64,000 bases of DNA from Haloferax mediterranei ATCC 33500 (GCF_000306765.2 NC_017942.1:62001-126000), one strand, 5' to 3'. Shown: positions 39,837 through 48,603, counted from the stretch's first letter. Notes: generated by a model not told the origin, from the letters alone. Numbers and translations: made by a program.

Positions 39837-40063
39837 CCGAGTAGTATTGGCCGCCATAGTTGTCGTAGCGTCCCAGTGTAGGGTCTGGAGGTAGTCCCCG
39901 GTCGCGCAGACAATCTCGAGCGGCCGTAAACCGGGTGGGTTCGATGGCACCAGTAGCAGCTATGCTGTTTGTCGACTGGAGCGGAGATTGAAGCTAGTGG
40001 AGTGGCGGGCCTGTCTTCCACAACGCTGGGAAGTTTGTGAGGAGGGTCAACAAGGGGAACCAA
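39837..40063 (-). pseudogene. Small gene with frameshift, unknown
   Basis: The first frame from ATG 40063 reads MVPLVDPPHKLPSVVEDRPA then TPLASISAPVDKQ. The coding signal then moves to SIAATGAIEPTRFTAARDCL, RDRGLPPDPTLGRYDNYGGQ and YYSA ending at 39837. The C-terminal half has clear coding character (regular LGRYDNYGGQYY ending). A ~75-residue protein is inferred if the shift near 39975 is repaired. Family not recognised. Confidence 0.4.
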
Positions 40064-40084
40064 CGGGTGCGACGCTGTGAGAGG

Positions 40085-40252
40085 TCACGCGTCAGCCACT
40101 TCGTTAATGAAGTCCTCGTCCAACTGCTGTTTCAACACCCACAGGTTTGCCGCCGTTTCGGCGCTGACGAACTCTGTGAGCTGGTCGATAGTGATTTCGT
40201 CATCGTAGTAAGCGGCCGCGATTTCCTGAGTGCCCGCGTCCTCGTCGGTCAT
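40085..40252 (-). CDS. 55-residue acidic helical protein
   Basis: MTDEDAGTQEIAAAYYDDEI, then TIDQLTEFVSAETAANLWVL and KQQLDEDFINEVADA. Its ATG overlaps the stop of the next upstream gene as ATGA, so the pair is translationally coupled. Size, acidity and helix content suit an antitoxin-like protein, but no toxin partner is obvious. Confidence 0.5.
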   Translation of the reverse strand: MTDEDAGTQEIAAAYYDDEITIDQLTEFVSAETAANLWVLKQQLDEDFINEVADA

Positions 40253-40368
40253 CGGCCACGCACCCGACTGCGAGCGGCCGCGAACCGAACCGGTTCGGTT
40301 TCGTCAGCATCGGCTATCTCGTTTATATTCTGGCGCTGATCGTCTTCAAACTCGTTTGAGTTCAGCAT
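40249..40368 (-). CDS. 39-residue protein coupled to 40085-40252
   Basis: MLNSNEFEDDQRQNINEIAD then ADETEPVRFAAARSRVRGR from the ATG at 40368. Acidic N-terminal half, basic C-terminal tail. The ATGA overlap with the downstream gene supports expression. No family recognised. Confidence 0.45.
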   Translation of the reverse strand: MLNSNEFEDDQRQNINEIADADETEPVRFAAARSRVRGR

Positions 40369-40449
40369 CGTAGTCCTCCTCTCCAAGATCATTGACATAT
40401 ACGGGCCGCTCCGTCGATAGCCACGGAAGCGCTGAGTAATCATGGCGAA

Positions 40450-40620
40450 TTATTCGTCTTCGAGTGCTGCATAGATCTCCGCGTGGCGGCGTCCGTCAAG
40501 CTTCCCCATCTCGAGGGCGATCTCGCGACGTTCGGCGTCGCTCTCGGCCGCCTGATACCGCTCGTAGAGCTGGCGGACCTCGTCGTCGACCGCCGACGAG
40601 GAATCGGTGCTGGACGCCAT
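40450..40620 (-). CDS. 56-residue helical protein linked to Doc
   Basis: MASSTDSSSAVDDEVRQLYE, RYQAAESDAERREIALEMGK and LDGRRHAEIYAALEDE. Nearly identical to the protein at 53717-53887. Both copies lie immediately downstream of a doc gene on the same strand, so this small protein belongs to the Doc module, perhaps as an accessory or antitoxin. The doc gene here is only a remnant. Confidence 0.65.
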   Translation of the reverse strand: MASSTDSSSAVDDEVRQLYERYQAAESDAERREIALEMGKLDGRRHAEIYAALEDE

Positions 40621-40650
40621 TATTCTCGTGTACATACTCTGTGTGTCCCT

Positions 40651-40858
40651 TTATCGGTTGCGACGAGCACAGGCCTGGAAGTAGATGACTGCAGTCTCTG
40701 TGTCGACCGCGGCTTCGTCAGTTGCGAAGCAGTGCAAAAGAGCCCGAATTCCATCACCGTACTCGAACGTGTACCCGTTCAGCATATAGAAAACGACCAC
40801 CGTTCGGAGCGCTGTTCGTTTGTTTCCGTCGACGTATGGGTGCTCCGCAACGAGCAGT
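40651..40858 (-). pseudogene. doc: doc toxin, C-terminal remnant
   Basis: LLVAEHPYVDGNKRTALRTV then VVFYMLNGYTFEYGDGIRAL and a C-terminus matching the intact Doc at 53921-54319. The Fic/Doc catalytic motif HPYVDGNKRTA is complete. Everything upstream is replaced by the MazF-like gene, whose stop lies at 40863. The deletion junction is therefore at about 40858. Non-functional without the N-terminal half. Confidence 0.85.
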
Positions 40859-40862
40859 CACC

Positions 40863-41204
40863 TCAAGACGATATGTAGTCGATCAACTGGCTCGCCACAT
40901 CCTCAGTTCGTTCGTCGACGAGAGAGGTCAGATAGTGCTCTACGTCCGCAGCACTGTTGAGGGTCGCGAGCGACCACGGGAGGACGTGACTTCGTTTCCC
41001 GAGTGGGTCGCCCGCGTAGTCGTCGTCCCGGAGTGTAAGTGCCTCCTCATGGTAGGTCTTCGTGGAGAGCAGGACCGTGATGAGTTGAGTACCATGGTTC
41101 GGGAGTTGAGGCGCTCCCAGAATGAGCATCGGGCGACCTTTATCCGAGAGTGGGTCACTCGCCCAGACGATGTCGCCACGTTCCAAGTCCTCGAACGCAG
41201 TCAC
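40863..41204 (-). CDS. MazF/PemK-like toxin
   Basis: 113 residues. EDLERGDIVWASDPLSDKGR then PMLILGAPQLPNHGTQLITV, and the later HVLPWSLATL, match the PemK/MazF beta-barrel family (G.IVW......KGRP.lil, then ..SkVlPWs). These are mRNA endoribonucleases. The gene overlaps its upstream wHTH partner by four bases (ATGA). The module sits against the doc remnant, so one TA system has replaced another. Confidence 0.8.
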   Translation of the reverse strand: MTAFEDLERGDIVWASDPLSDKGRPMLILGAPQLPNHGTQLITVLLSTKTYHEEALTLRDDDYAGDPLGKRSHVLPWSLATLNSAADVEHYLTSLVDERTEDVASQLIDYISS

Positions 41205-41560
41205 TGTACTTCTTCCATCTCGTCGGTCTGGAGTTCCTCAAGACGCTCCTCACCGTATTGTTCGTCTGCAGTCTCGTAGTGTCGGTGTAGCCGGTAGGCA
41301 GATTGGAGCCGTTCCTCGTCGTCCGTGATCGCCCAGTACGGGCGCTTGTGCCGCACGAGACCGCGCTCCTTCAATCGCGAGAGAATCGCACTGACCGCGT
41401 CTGTATCCAGCCCGAGGTGCTCGGCGATCGTTGCCGCCTTCCACGCCCTGTCGTTATTCTTGTCGAGGAACAGCACAATCCGCTCGGTATCATTCCGGTC
41501 CTCGAATTCGTCGGCGTCAGCGTTCTCGAACTCGTCGATATCGATGGTACCGCTCGACAT
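41201..41560 (-). CDS. Winged-helix antitoxin of the MazF-like pair
   Basis: 119 residues. Acidic N-terminus, then a MarR-like wHTH (about 26-80): TERIVLFLDKNNDRAWKAAT, IAEHLGLDTDAVSAILSRLK, RGLVRHKRPYWAITDDEERL. A charged helical tail follows. The ATGA overlap with the toxin gene supports a TA operon with the antitoxin first. It would repress its own promoter. Confidence 0.75.
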   Translation of the reverse strand: MSSGTIDIDEFENADADEFEDRNDTERIVLFLDKNNDRAWKAATIAEHLGLDTDAVSAILSRLKERGLVRHKRPYWAITDDEERLQSAYRLHRHYETADEQYGEERLEELQTDEMEEVQ

Positions 41561-41649
41561 AGACTAGTGTTGGGACTGTTGGAACATAGTTGTTTGGTGT
41601 GTTTGTTACGTTGGTTAGAGTGTTTCCGTGCATAGAGAGGTGGATTGGG

Positions 41650-41984
41650 TCACCCTACCGGCGTCGCGACGATATGCTCCTCAAGATCGCGTGTCCAGTA
41701 CGTTGCTGGGCCGCCGGGACAACATCTCGCACACAGCTGTAGTGGGCCTTCTAGGTGGCCGATTTCGACACGGAATCGTGTGAGGGCTGCAAGCGCATCG
41801 ACGACGAGACACAACTATCGCAGGCGTGGTGGTCACGGTCGTCGGGATCGGGATTCGACTGGGTCGCGCAGTCGACGCAGATCGGGTGGGTGACCCGTTC
41901 GTCCTGCCACCAGGTATGGGCCTTGCCAGTCTCGGTACCAGGCGGCGCGTCGCAGGACGCACAGCCAGTGAGCATTTGCTGCAT
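41650..41984 (-). pseudogene. Zinc-ribbon protein with single-base frameshift
   Basis: The first frame MQQMLTGCASCDAPPGTETG, AHTWWQDERVTHPICVDCAT and DHHACDSC loses frame at about 41811. The signal continues LVVDALAALTRFRVEIGHLE, LQLCARCCPGGPATYW and RDLEEHIVATPVG to TGA at 41650. Joined, it is ~111 residues with CxxC pairs in three places. One missing G in TGTGGTCTC would explain it. A conserved haloarchaeal mobile-element protein. Confidence 0.75.
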
Positions 41985-42119
41985 CACTCGCCCTCCGCGT
42001 CGGCGTCGTGGCCGACCAGACTTTGATAACGAATCCGTTTCATGGCCGTGAAATGGCGGTTCGTGGGGGCAAAAAACCCGTCTCGATTTAATAATCCCCG
42101 TCAACAAGGGGGTGGTACC

Positions 42120-42710
42120 GTGTCCGCGCTTCCGTCATGGATCGATGAACGGATCGATCGGAACCTCGACAACACGCTCTCCCAAGAGCACGTCGTCAAG
42201 ACGATGATCGAGTCAGATCGACCGTTCTTCTCCCTTCGACAACTGCACGCACGTATCAAGCCCGAAGTGAGCAGGGCAACGGTCCGAAACCGGTTACAGG
42301 AGTTACAGACGATCGATGTCGTGGCCACAGAGACGTACCCCGACTCGATCACCCTGTACTACATTAACCATCCAGAATCGGACTGGCCGCTCTCACCGGA
42401 GGGAAAACGCGCGCTACACACAGATACCCCGCTGGACCGGCTCTCCACTCGTGCATTCCTCACGCTATCGGACACAGCAGGGATCCGCACGCTCGTGCTC
42501 GCTGGACTTCAGTTGAGTTTGGTGCTGTTCGCTCTCGGTGGTGTTCTCACAATCGTCGGTGCTGATGTAAGCAGTACGCAGAGCGATATCGTGCTGTGGG
42601 ACACCGCAGCTGAGCTGCTGGTGATCAGCCTGGCGTTGTTCCTCGTAGAGCGACTCGCCCGCTGGGTCCGCGACCGATACAGCCCGTTGAACCTCCTCCC
42701 ATCGACGTAA
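42120..42710 (+). CDS. Winged-helix membrane protein
   Basis: 196 residues from the GTG at 42120 (MSALPSWIDERIDRNLDNTL). TTTAATAATC at about 42087-42096 lies ~27-30 bases upstream, a textbook leaderless promoter. N-terminal wHTH (about 20-85; FSLRQLHARIKPEVSRATVR, NRLQELQTIDVVATETYPDS), then two membrane helices (about 125-148 and 157-178). A membrane-tethered regulator or signal relay. Followed by another membrane gene after 54 bases. Confidence 0.75.
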   Translation: MSALPSWIDERIDRNLDNTLSQEHVVKTMIESDRPFFSLRQLHARIKPEVSRATVRNRLQELQTIDVVATETYPDSITLYYINHPESDWPLSPEGKRALHTDTPLDRLSTRAFLTLSDTAGIRTLVLAGLQLSLVLFALGGVLTIVGADVSSTQSDIVLWDTAAELLVISLALFLVERLARWVRDRYSPLNLLPST

Positions 42711-42764
42711 TCTGAAATCACGCAATAACATCGCATCGCCCACCACACGACCCTCCACAGCCCA

Positions 42765-43604
42765 ATGACATCAGCATCCACATCCATCGCACCTGGTCCC
42801 GAACTGCTCAACGAACGATCGATCGGCGGCATTCTCGTTCACCTGCTGTCGATCCCAACTGGCGTCGTCGGCGCCGGAATAGTGTATCTCGTCGCGACCA
42901 ACGAGTTCACCAAACGGAACGCTCGCAACGCACTCGACTGGCATCTTGCCGTGCTAGCACTGACAGTGCTGACGTTTGGCTCCGCATTCACTTATGCCGA
43001 ACTCACTGGCCAGGGCATCACCAATGGGGTTCCGCTTTCCGCACCCATCGCCGCCGGGGGTAGTTTCGTCATCTCGGCGTTGTTCCTCGTCTGGATGATC
43101 ATTACGACCTGTACGTTCCTTGTCGGATTCATCGCGACGGGCAAAGCAATATTCGGTGACGCGTGGCGATATCCGCTGACGCCGGCGCTCGTCGAGCGGT
43201 TCAGCTCACAGGTCGAACTCCCCGGTGGATGGCCAATCGTCATCGTCGGGTACGTGGTGTTCGCGCCGCTCGTCATCGGGGGAGTCTTTCTCGGGCCACA
43301 TGAGGGAGCGGCCTTCTTCGCAACTGTATTCGGCTTGTTCGGTCTCATCTTGGTACTCACACCGCTGACCGGTGTTGCGATGTATCTTCACGCAAAACGC
43401 GCGAGCCAGACAGATACGGCTTGGGAGCCGCATACCGCCGCGTACATTGGGGCGCCTGTTCTCGTCGCTGTCCTCGCATACGCTCTCTCTGGGGCGTTTA
43501 CTGACTCGATCAACCCTGGTGGCGACGCGATGTATGTCTTCCTCGCCGCGTTCTGGGTTACCTCGATCACGTACGTAATTCGGTGGAAAACGGCGTTGAA
43601 CTGA
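42765..43604 (+). CDS. DUF4870-like polytopic membrane protein
   Basis: 279 residues. The first ~130 residues match the DUF4870/Tic20-like pattern: ERSIGGILVHLLSIPTGVVG, then VATNEFTKRNARNALDWHLA (the R.h...alnw motif). Helices are seen at about 20-43, 55-75, 95-120, 147-167, 172-195, 220-240 and 250-270. Function in haloarchaea unknown. Probably co-transcribed with the wHTH-membrane gene upstream. Confidence 0.75.
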   Translation: MTSASTSIAPGPELLNERSIGGILVHLLSIPTGVVGAGIVYLVATNEFTKRNARNALDWHLAVLALTVLTFGSAFTYAELTGQGITNGVPLSAPIAAGGSFVISALFLVWMIITTCTFLVGFIATGKAIFGDAWRYPLTPALVERFSSQVELPGGWPIVIVGYVVFAPLVIGGVFLGPHEGAAFFATVFGLFGLILVLTPLTGVAMYLHAKRASQTDTAWEPHTAAYIGAPVLVAVLAYALSGAFTDSINPGGDAMYVFLAAFWVTSITYVIRWKTALN

Positions 43605-43657
43605 CAGAGTGAAGGCATACAACAGTAAACAGTCGGGATGGACAGCGTCTAGTCCGG

Positions 43658-44194
43658 TCACGGATCGCGATAGCCGATGACGGCGACGTCGTCGATGAAC
43701 AAGACACCCTTCATGAAGTCGAGCTTGGTCAGTCTGTGCTGGTAGAGGTTATGCCGGCCAAGGTAGTTCACCGGCACCACCAGACAGCCGAATTCGATCT
43801 TCGGCCGACCGTCCTTCTGGGTGCGGTACCCCTTCTGGAACTTGAGCAGGTCGTCGCTGACGTTCTTCCGCTCGCTCTTCTCGATCTCGATGGCGATGCG
43901 GGCGTCGGCGTCGTAGAGGTCGACGCTGTAGTGAAACCCCTGATGCGACCAGAGCTTGCAGTTCGGGTTGTAGCCGCCGGCGGCGTCCCCCTCATACTCG
44001 TACTGCGAGAGCCCGTCGGCGATCGTAGCATCGAACCCGCCGACCTCCGTGTGTTTCGTCGAGCCGTCGAAGACACTTGCTGGGACGGCCTCGACGGCCG
44101 CCTGAATCGACGCCAGCGCATCGTCCGGAAACGCCTCGGACGAGGTTTGGGTGCGGCGCTCGCTCAGTTTGGTGAACTCCTCGACGACGACCAT
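43658..44194 (-). CDS. PD-(D/E)XK nuclease-like protein
   Basis: 178 residues. Helical N-terminus (ASIQAAVEAVPASVFDGSTK). A core with HYSVDLYDADARIAIEIEKS follows (about residues 88-107), where D..(x)n..EIEK fits the PD-(D/E)XK catalytic strand pair seen in BglII/BamHI-type endonucleases. Then LLKFQKGYRTQKDGRPKIEF and FGCLVVPVN. No methyltransferase is nearby, so a restriction role would be orphaned. It may be a repair or defence nuclease. An inverted TTAACCAA repeat lies ~130 bases upstream. Confidence 0.65.
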   Translation of the reverse strand: MVVVEEFTKLSERRTQTSSEAFPDDALASIQAAVEAVPASVFDGSTKHTEVGGFDATIADGLSQYEYEGDAAGGYNPNCKLWSHQGFHYSVDLYDADARIAIEIEKSERKNVSDDLLKFQKGYRTQKDGRPKIEFGCLVVPVNYLGRHNLYQHRLTKLDFMKGVLFIDDVAVIGYRDP

Positions 44195-44322
44195 ACTCGC
44201 TCTCGAGGAGTAGCGGGCTGATAAAACCCGTCACGACGGCCGTTCGAGCCGACCGGCCGCCAAGATACACTCACTCGAGGTACAGGGCGGTGGGTGGGGG
44301 CGAGGGAGTGGATTCAGCCCCA

Positions 44323-44366
44323 ACGTTAACCAACACTGTGTCGGTATCGATTCGGAATATTGGTTA
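44323..44366. promoter_or_regulatory. Inverted repeat TTAACCAA ... TTGGTTAA
   Basis: Eight-base arms at 44323-44330 and 44357-44364 separated by 26 bases. Same core and similar spacing as 25326-25370, and in each case about 130 bases before the ATG of a minus-strand gene. Candidate binding site of a common regulator. Confidence 0.4.
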
Positions 44367-44376
44367 AAACTATCCG

Positions 44377-44723
44377 CTACGGCGTTCGGAGCTCTCGGAC
44401 TGGTTTCACGACGAAGATGTCTGGTTCGCTAGCTACTCCCTCACCCGCCCGCTCCGTTGACGTTGAGGGCGACCGCGTGAATTGGGTGATGAACTCGTCG
44501 CGAGCCATCCGTCGAGGGGCGGTGGTCTCGTGCCAGCCCAACCGGTCGTCGAAGTGCCACTTCTGGAACTGCTCGCCGACGTCGCCGGCGGCGACGTACT
44601 GCGTCCGCGTCGACCGCCCGACCTGGTGGGCGATGAAGACGGCGCCCACGGCCTCGTGCGTGACCTCGACGAGAGTACACTCCACGAGGGCGACGACCGA
44701 CGCGTGATCCCAATCGGTTGGTA
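44377..44723 (-). pseudogene. Hypothetical gene truncated at its 5' end by an IS5 element
   Basis: The frame WDHASVVALVECTLVEVTHE, AVGAVFIAHQVGRSTRTQYV, EQFQKWHFDDRLGWHETTAP runs to LRTP at 44377. The apparent GTG start (44760) lies in the IS terminus and overlaps the transposase stop, so the native start was displaced. The product would be mixed alpha/beta and cytosolic. No family recognised. Confidence 0.5.
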
Positions 44724-44724
44724 C

Positions 44725-45542
44725 GGCTGTGTTGAATCGCCATACAGCGGTTGAATTCACTGTTTCACAGCCCGCTTGATGTTATAGACGACACACATCA
44801 GCGCGATTTCTCGGAACTCACGGAACCACGAACGCGCTCGCACGGCGAAGCCGAGCGAGCGCTTGACAGCCGAGTTCACGGTTTCTGTCATAGAGCGCTG
44901 ATTGTAGCGCTGTTCGTCGATTCTGGCGTTGTGCGCGTAATCATAGGGTGCAAAGATGCGATGTTTGATGAGCGGGCGAATCCCGAGGTTACGAAGGGAT
45001 TCGCGGAGCGATTTCTTGTCGTATCCCTTGTCGGCAGCAAGAGACCGCAGATCGCCCGCGTTCCGACGGGCGATCTGCTCACAGAGGTCGGCGTCGCTCC
45101 CTTCCCGATTCGTTGAGCAGTGAACGTCAAGGATGGCTTGAGAGTCTGTATCGACGAGTTTCGTAACCTTGACTTCTGCACGCGGTAACTCGTCCGCTGG
45201 CAGTAGTGGCGGCTCGCAGCCGAGCGTTCGTAGAATGTAGCGTCGATTGCACCATGTTTCGAGGGGTCGTGCAGCTGCGCCGACTGGCGCAGCAGCACTC
45301 GGCAAACGCTCATACTGATCCGGTCGAACGCTTTACACAACGTGGATGCCGAGGGGAGATCGGCCTCAACGCGGCCGATCTCCCCGGTTATTTGTGGCAT
45401 CTCCTTCAGCAGGTCAATCGTCATGCGGTAGGACGTGTCAAGGTAAATCCGCAGACAATGCAGGGAAACGAGAGCAATTCCTCGGATTCATCCTTCTAAA
45501 CCCGTGATATCGGCTGAATAGATCGCTATTCAACAGAGCACC
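44725..45542 (-). mobile_element. IS5-type insertion sequence, about 818 bp, inactive
   Basis: One end reads GGCTGTGTTGAATCGCCATA (44725 on). The other end, read in reverse complement, is GGTGCTCTGTTGAATAGCGA (45542). These are imperfect inverted termini sharing CTGTTGAAT. The single transposase on the minus strand is frameshifted. Boundaries are approximate. Confidence 0.65.
44757..45424 (-). pseudogene. IS5-family transposase, frameshifted
   Basis: The first frame contains MTIDLLKEMPQITGEIGRVE and HGAIDATFYERSAASRHYCQ (first catalytic Asp). Near 45185 the signal moves to KVTKLVDTDSQAILDVHCST, RSLAADKGYDKKSLRESLRN (second Asp) and RSMTETVNSAVKRSLGFAVR (Glu). It ends MCVVYNIKRAVKQ. Upstream, CLRIYLDTSYR in frame suggests the natural start is further 5' and also damaged. 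No functional product. Confidence 0.8.
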
Positions 45543-45953
45543 TGATTCTAGTCTGCAGTATAATTTTCGACATTCTGAGGGGAGTGGCTCTGGTGAAACC
45601 CTCCCAACTCACACAACCGGTTTGCTGAATACAGGGGACAAATGCAGAATGCTGCCGATGTTTGCTTCGTACTTCGATAGAGAATTGACCGTTAATTAGG
45701 TGTGCGCATTGATTATCGACAGGGCGTTTATCTAATGACCACCTCTCTTCCTGATCTGAAGAGTCGGTCGCTCCTCATGGGCTTCAGTCTGCTGTTCGGG
45801 TTTCTATTGCTCGTTCATATGCAACGGGGGAATACCGTATTAGCTCTCGTTGGCTGCTTCTCAGACGGTATATAAACCCTTCGCCGATGTTTGCCGGCGT
45901 GCGGTCGACGACCCGGTATAAAGGTGGCCGGCTGTCATCGATTACGTACCACG
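45543..45953 (+). promoter_or_regulatory. Intergenic region with two TATA boxes before the lipoprotein
   Basis: No gene. TATATAAA at 45869-45876 and TATAAAGG at 45917-45924. The second lies 37 bases before the ATG at 45954 and would place transcription start ~8 bases before the gene. The block 45865-45953 is repeated before the second lipoprotein gene (47273-47361) with the same spacing. Confidence 0.6.
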
Positions 45954-47186
45954 ATGGTTCCACCAGACGACACCTCCCAACCGACGCGTCGCTCGGTGCT
46001 CCACCGCGGCGCGACGGCCGTCGCGATCGGGCTGACAACCGGCCTCAGTGGCTGTAGCGGTCTCCCGCCACTCGGCGACAAGCCCCAGTACGGCCGCGTC
46101 GATATCCCCGACCCCGGCCCGCCGGAGTACCGCCGCTGGCTCCCCGCAGGGTGGGACAGCGACACGAACGAAGACTGGTTCCTCACCTATGTCGAGCCCG
46201 GACCGTTCGACGGCCCCGTCCCCGAGGAGTTGGTCTCCCGCCGGGCCGCCCAGCGCAGAGACCTGGAGTACCTCGGGGTCGGGTACGAGAACTACGACAG
46301 CCTCACGCGTACGAACCTCGCCACTGTGCGAGAGGGGACGTTCTCGGCTGATACGGTTCGGTCCGCCCTCACAGACAGTGGCTACGAGCCCGACGGCACG
46401 TACCGCAACTACGATCTGTACGCTCGCTCGGACATCCCGCGCCGAGTGGCCGTCCGGGACGGCGTGGTCGTCTCGACGAGCGCGTCGCTCCACAGGACGC
46501 CGGACCTGGAGGCGACGATCGACGCCGGAGACGGACACACTGAGCGGTATCACGAGGTCGATCCCACGTTCGAAGCGGTCACCGACGCGGTCGGTGCCAG
46601 CCGACTGCTGTCGATCGGCAACCATCCGAGTCTCAATCCGACCGTCGCTGCCCTCGGTGCCGACGCGTTTCGAGTCGACGAGGACGCGGCGTACCACGTC
46701 CTGTTCGAACAGTATCCGGAGACGGTCGAACAGCCCGGCGAGCGGATGAAAAGCGCCATCGAAGACGAGCACTACACCGGTATGGCGGCGGCCGACACCA
46801 TCGACATCGGCGTCGACGGCCGGCTGGCGACGGCCGGCGCTCGCGTTCCGCTGCAACCGGACGAGCCCCGCGACTTCGTCCCCGATCCGCCCCAGATCAC
46901 GTGGGGCGTGGCCTTCGACGCGGAGACCAGTACAGTCACGCTCCGCTACGAGCTTGGTCCCGAACTCGACGCCGACCGCCTGTGGTACGATCTCGTGCCC
47001 GTCGACGCGGTCAACCGGATCGAGAACCAGCCGCTCTGGCCGGATCGAGACACTGTCGGACCGGGCGACGAGACGACCGTCGAGATGAGCGACCGTCCAG
47101 ACGCCGACGGCGTCGACGTGCGCTGGGGGCCGAAAGACGACCCCGGAATGCGACTGTTCAGCTACGTGCCCGAACGCACCGAGTGA
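45954..47186 (+). CDS. Tat lipoprotein, copy 1 of a tandem pair
   Basis: 410 residues from the ATG at 45954. Tat signal with RRSVL and hydrophobic ATAVAIGLTTGLSG ending in lipobox LSGC, so it is exported folded and lipid-anchored. The extracytoplasmic part has DSLTRTNLATVREGTFSADT, VDPTFEAVTDAVGASRLLSI and a C-terminal beta-rich section (TWGVAFDAETSTVTLRYELG). Roughly 60% identical by eye to the next gene. A strong antisense frame (45942-46856) is a GC artefact. Function unknown; haloarchaeal surface protein. Confidence 0.85.
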   Translation: MVPPDDTSQPTRRSVLHRGATAVAIGLTTGLSGCSGLPPLGDKPQYGRVDIPDPGPPEYRRWLPAGWDSDTNEDWFLTYVEPGPFDGPVPEELVSRRAAQRRDLEYLGVGYENYDSLTRTNLATVREGTFSADTVRSALTDSGYEPDGTYRNYDLYARSDIPRRVAVRDGVVVSTSASLHRTPDLEATIDAGDGHTERYHEVDPTFEAVTDAVGASRLLSIGNHPSLNPTVAALGADAFRVDEDAAYHVLFEQYPETVEQPGERMKSAIEDEHYTGMAAADTIDIGVDGRLATAGARVPLQPDEPRDFVPDPPQITWGVAFDAETSTVTLRYELGPELDADRLWYDLVPVDAVNRIENQPLWPDRDTVGPGDETTVEMSDRPDADGVDVRWGPKDDPGMRLFSYVPERTE

Positions 47187-47276
47187 TTCTGGGGCGCTGT
47201 CTGCCCGTCATGCATCTCGTTGTCGCGGATGACACACTTCGTGATGGCCGTCTCGGCGAGTGACTGATCGATTCTG

Positions 47277-47330
47277 TATATAAATCCTTCGTCGATGTTT
47301 GCCAGTACGCGGTCGACAACCCGATATAAA
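47277..47330 (+). promoter_or_regulatory. Duplicated promoter of lipoprotein copy 2
   Basis: TATATAAA at 47277-47284 and TATAAA at 47325-47330, 37 bases before the ATG at 47362, identical in spacing to copy 1. The stretch GTCGATGTTTGCC..GCGGTCGACAACCC matches 45883-45915, showing that the duplication included the promoter. Confidence 0.7.
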
Positions 47331-47361
47331 GGTGGCTGGCTGTCATCGAGTACATGCCACA

Positions 47362-48603
47362 ATGGTTCCACCAGATGACGCCTCCCGGCCGACACGTCGC
47401 TCGTTTCTCAACGGCGGCGCGACGGCCGTCGCGATCGGTGTGTCTACTGCTCTGAGTGGTTGCACTGGCAACTTACCACCGCTCAGCAGCAAGCTCCGGT
47501 ACGGAAACGTCGATGTTCCCGACGCCGGTCCACCGAAGTACCGTCGCTGGGTCCCAGCAGAGCGGGATAGCGAAACTGACGAGGGCTGGATCGTCACCTA
47601 CGCCGAACCCGGTCCATTCGACGGCCCCGTTCCAGAGGAGTTCGTCGCCAGACGAGGGTTCCTCAAGATGGAACTGGACCACTTCGGGATCGGCTACGAG
47701 AACTACGACAGCCTCACGCGTACGAACCTCGCCACGGTGATCGAGGCGGATTTCACGGCCGACGACGTGGCGTCGACGCTCGCGGACACCGGCTACGAGC
47801 CGGACGGCTCGTATCGCGGCTACGACGTGTACTCCCGTTCGGACGTGCGCAGACGGGCTGCAATACGCGACGGTGTCATCGTGTGGGCGAGTGCGTACAG
47901 ACACGACGACCCCGACATCGAGGCGACGATCGACGCCGGACACGGCCACAGTCGCCAGTACCACGAAGCGAGTGAGGCGTTCACGGCGGTCACCGACGCG
48001 GTCGGCGCGAGCCGACTGCTGTACATCGGCGGCTCCCATCCGGGACTCAACTCCGGCATTGCCGAACTCGGTGCCGACGCGTTTCGGATCGACGACGGTG
48101 TCGCCTACCAGCTGTTGATCGAATGGTACGAAAACGCCAGCGCAGGCTCCGAAGATCAGATGCAGCGTGCCCTCGAACAGCAGCAACACGAACTCACGAA
48201 GGAGGCAAAAACTATCGACATCAAGGACGACGGCCACTTCGCGACGGTCACTGCTCGGGTACCGACCCGGCCGGGTCGCGAGCGTGATCCGATGGACGAC
48301 CCGCCTCAGATCACGTGGGGTGGACGCTTCGATCCCGCGACTCGAACCGTCACCCTTCGTCACGAGGCCGGTGAGTCGGCCGATTCGGATCTGATCTGCT
48401 ACGACATCGACACGCCCGAGGACAGGCGAGAGGTCGAGAAGAAACCGCTCTGGCCCGACCAGCACACCGTGAGTGCCGGTGACGAGACGACCGTCGACCT
48501 GAGCGACGAGCCCACCGCAGAGGGAATCAGCGTGGTGTACGGTCCGCTGGACGACGTTAGCTTCCGAATGCTATTCACGCTGCCACTGGAGGACGACCGA
48601 TGA
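47362..48603 (+). CDS. Tat lipoprotein, copy 2 of a tandem pair
   Basis: 413 residues from the ATG at 47362. RRSFLNGGATAVAIGVSTAL and lipobox LSGC. The body aligns with copy 1 throughout (DSLTRTNLATVIEADFTADD, FTAVTDAVGASRLLYIGGSH, ITWGGRFDPATRTVTLRHEA). It diverges most near residues 260-300 (insertion EDQMQRALEQQQHELTKEAK) and at the C-terminus (VVYGPLDDVSFRMLFTLPLE). Tandem paralogues with their own promoters suggest expression switching or dosage. Function unknown. Confidence 0.85.
   Translation: MVPPDDASRPTRRSFLNGGATAVAIGVSTALSGCTGNLPPLSSKLRYGNVDVPDAGPPKYRRWVPAERDSETDEGWIVTYAEPGPFDGPVPEEFVARRGFLKMELDHFGIGYENYDSLTRTNLATVIEADFTADDVASTLADTGYEPDGSYRGYDVYSRSDVRRRAAIRDGVIVWASAYRHDDPDIEATIDAGHGHSRQYHEASEAFTAVTDAVGASRLLYIGGSHPGLNSGIAELGADAFRIDDGVAYQLLIEWYENASAGSEDQMQRALEQQQHELTKEAKTIDIKDDGHFATVTARVPTRPGRERDPMDDPPQITWGGRFDPATRTVTLRHEAGESADSDLICYDIDTPEDRREVEKKPLWPDQHTVSAGDETTVDLSDEPTAEGISVVYGPLDDVSFRMLFTLPLEDDR

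Noticed and set aside
45942..46856. 304-codon minus-strand frame (and 47473-48465)
   Set aside because: Antisense to the tandem lipoproteins; lacks conserved residues and appears in both copies only because the copies are similar.
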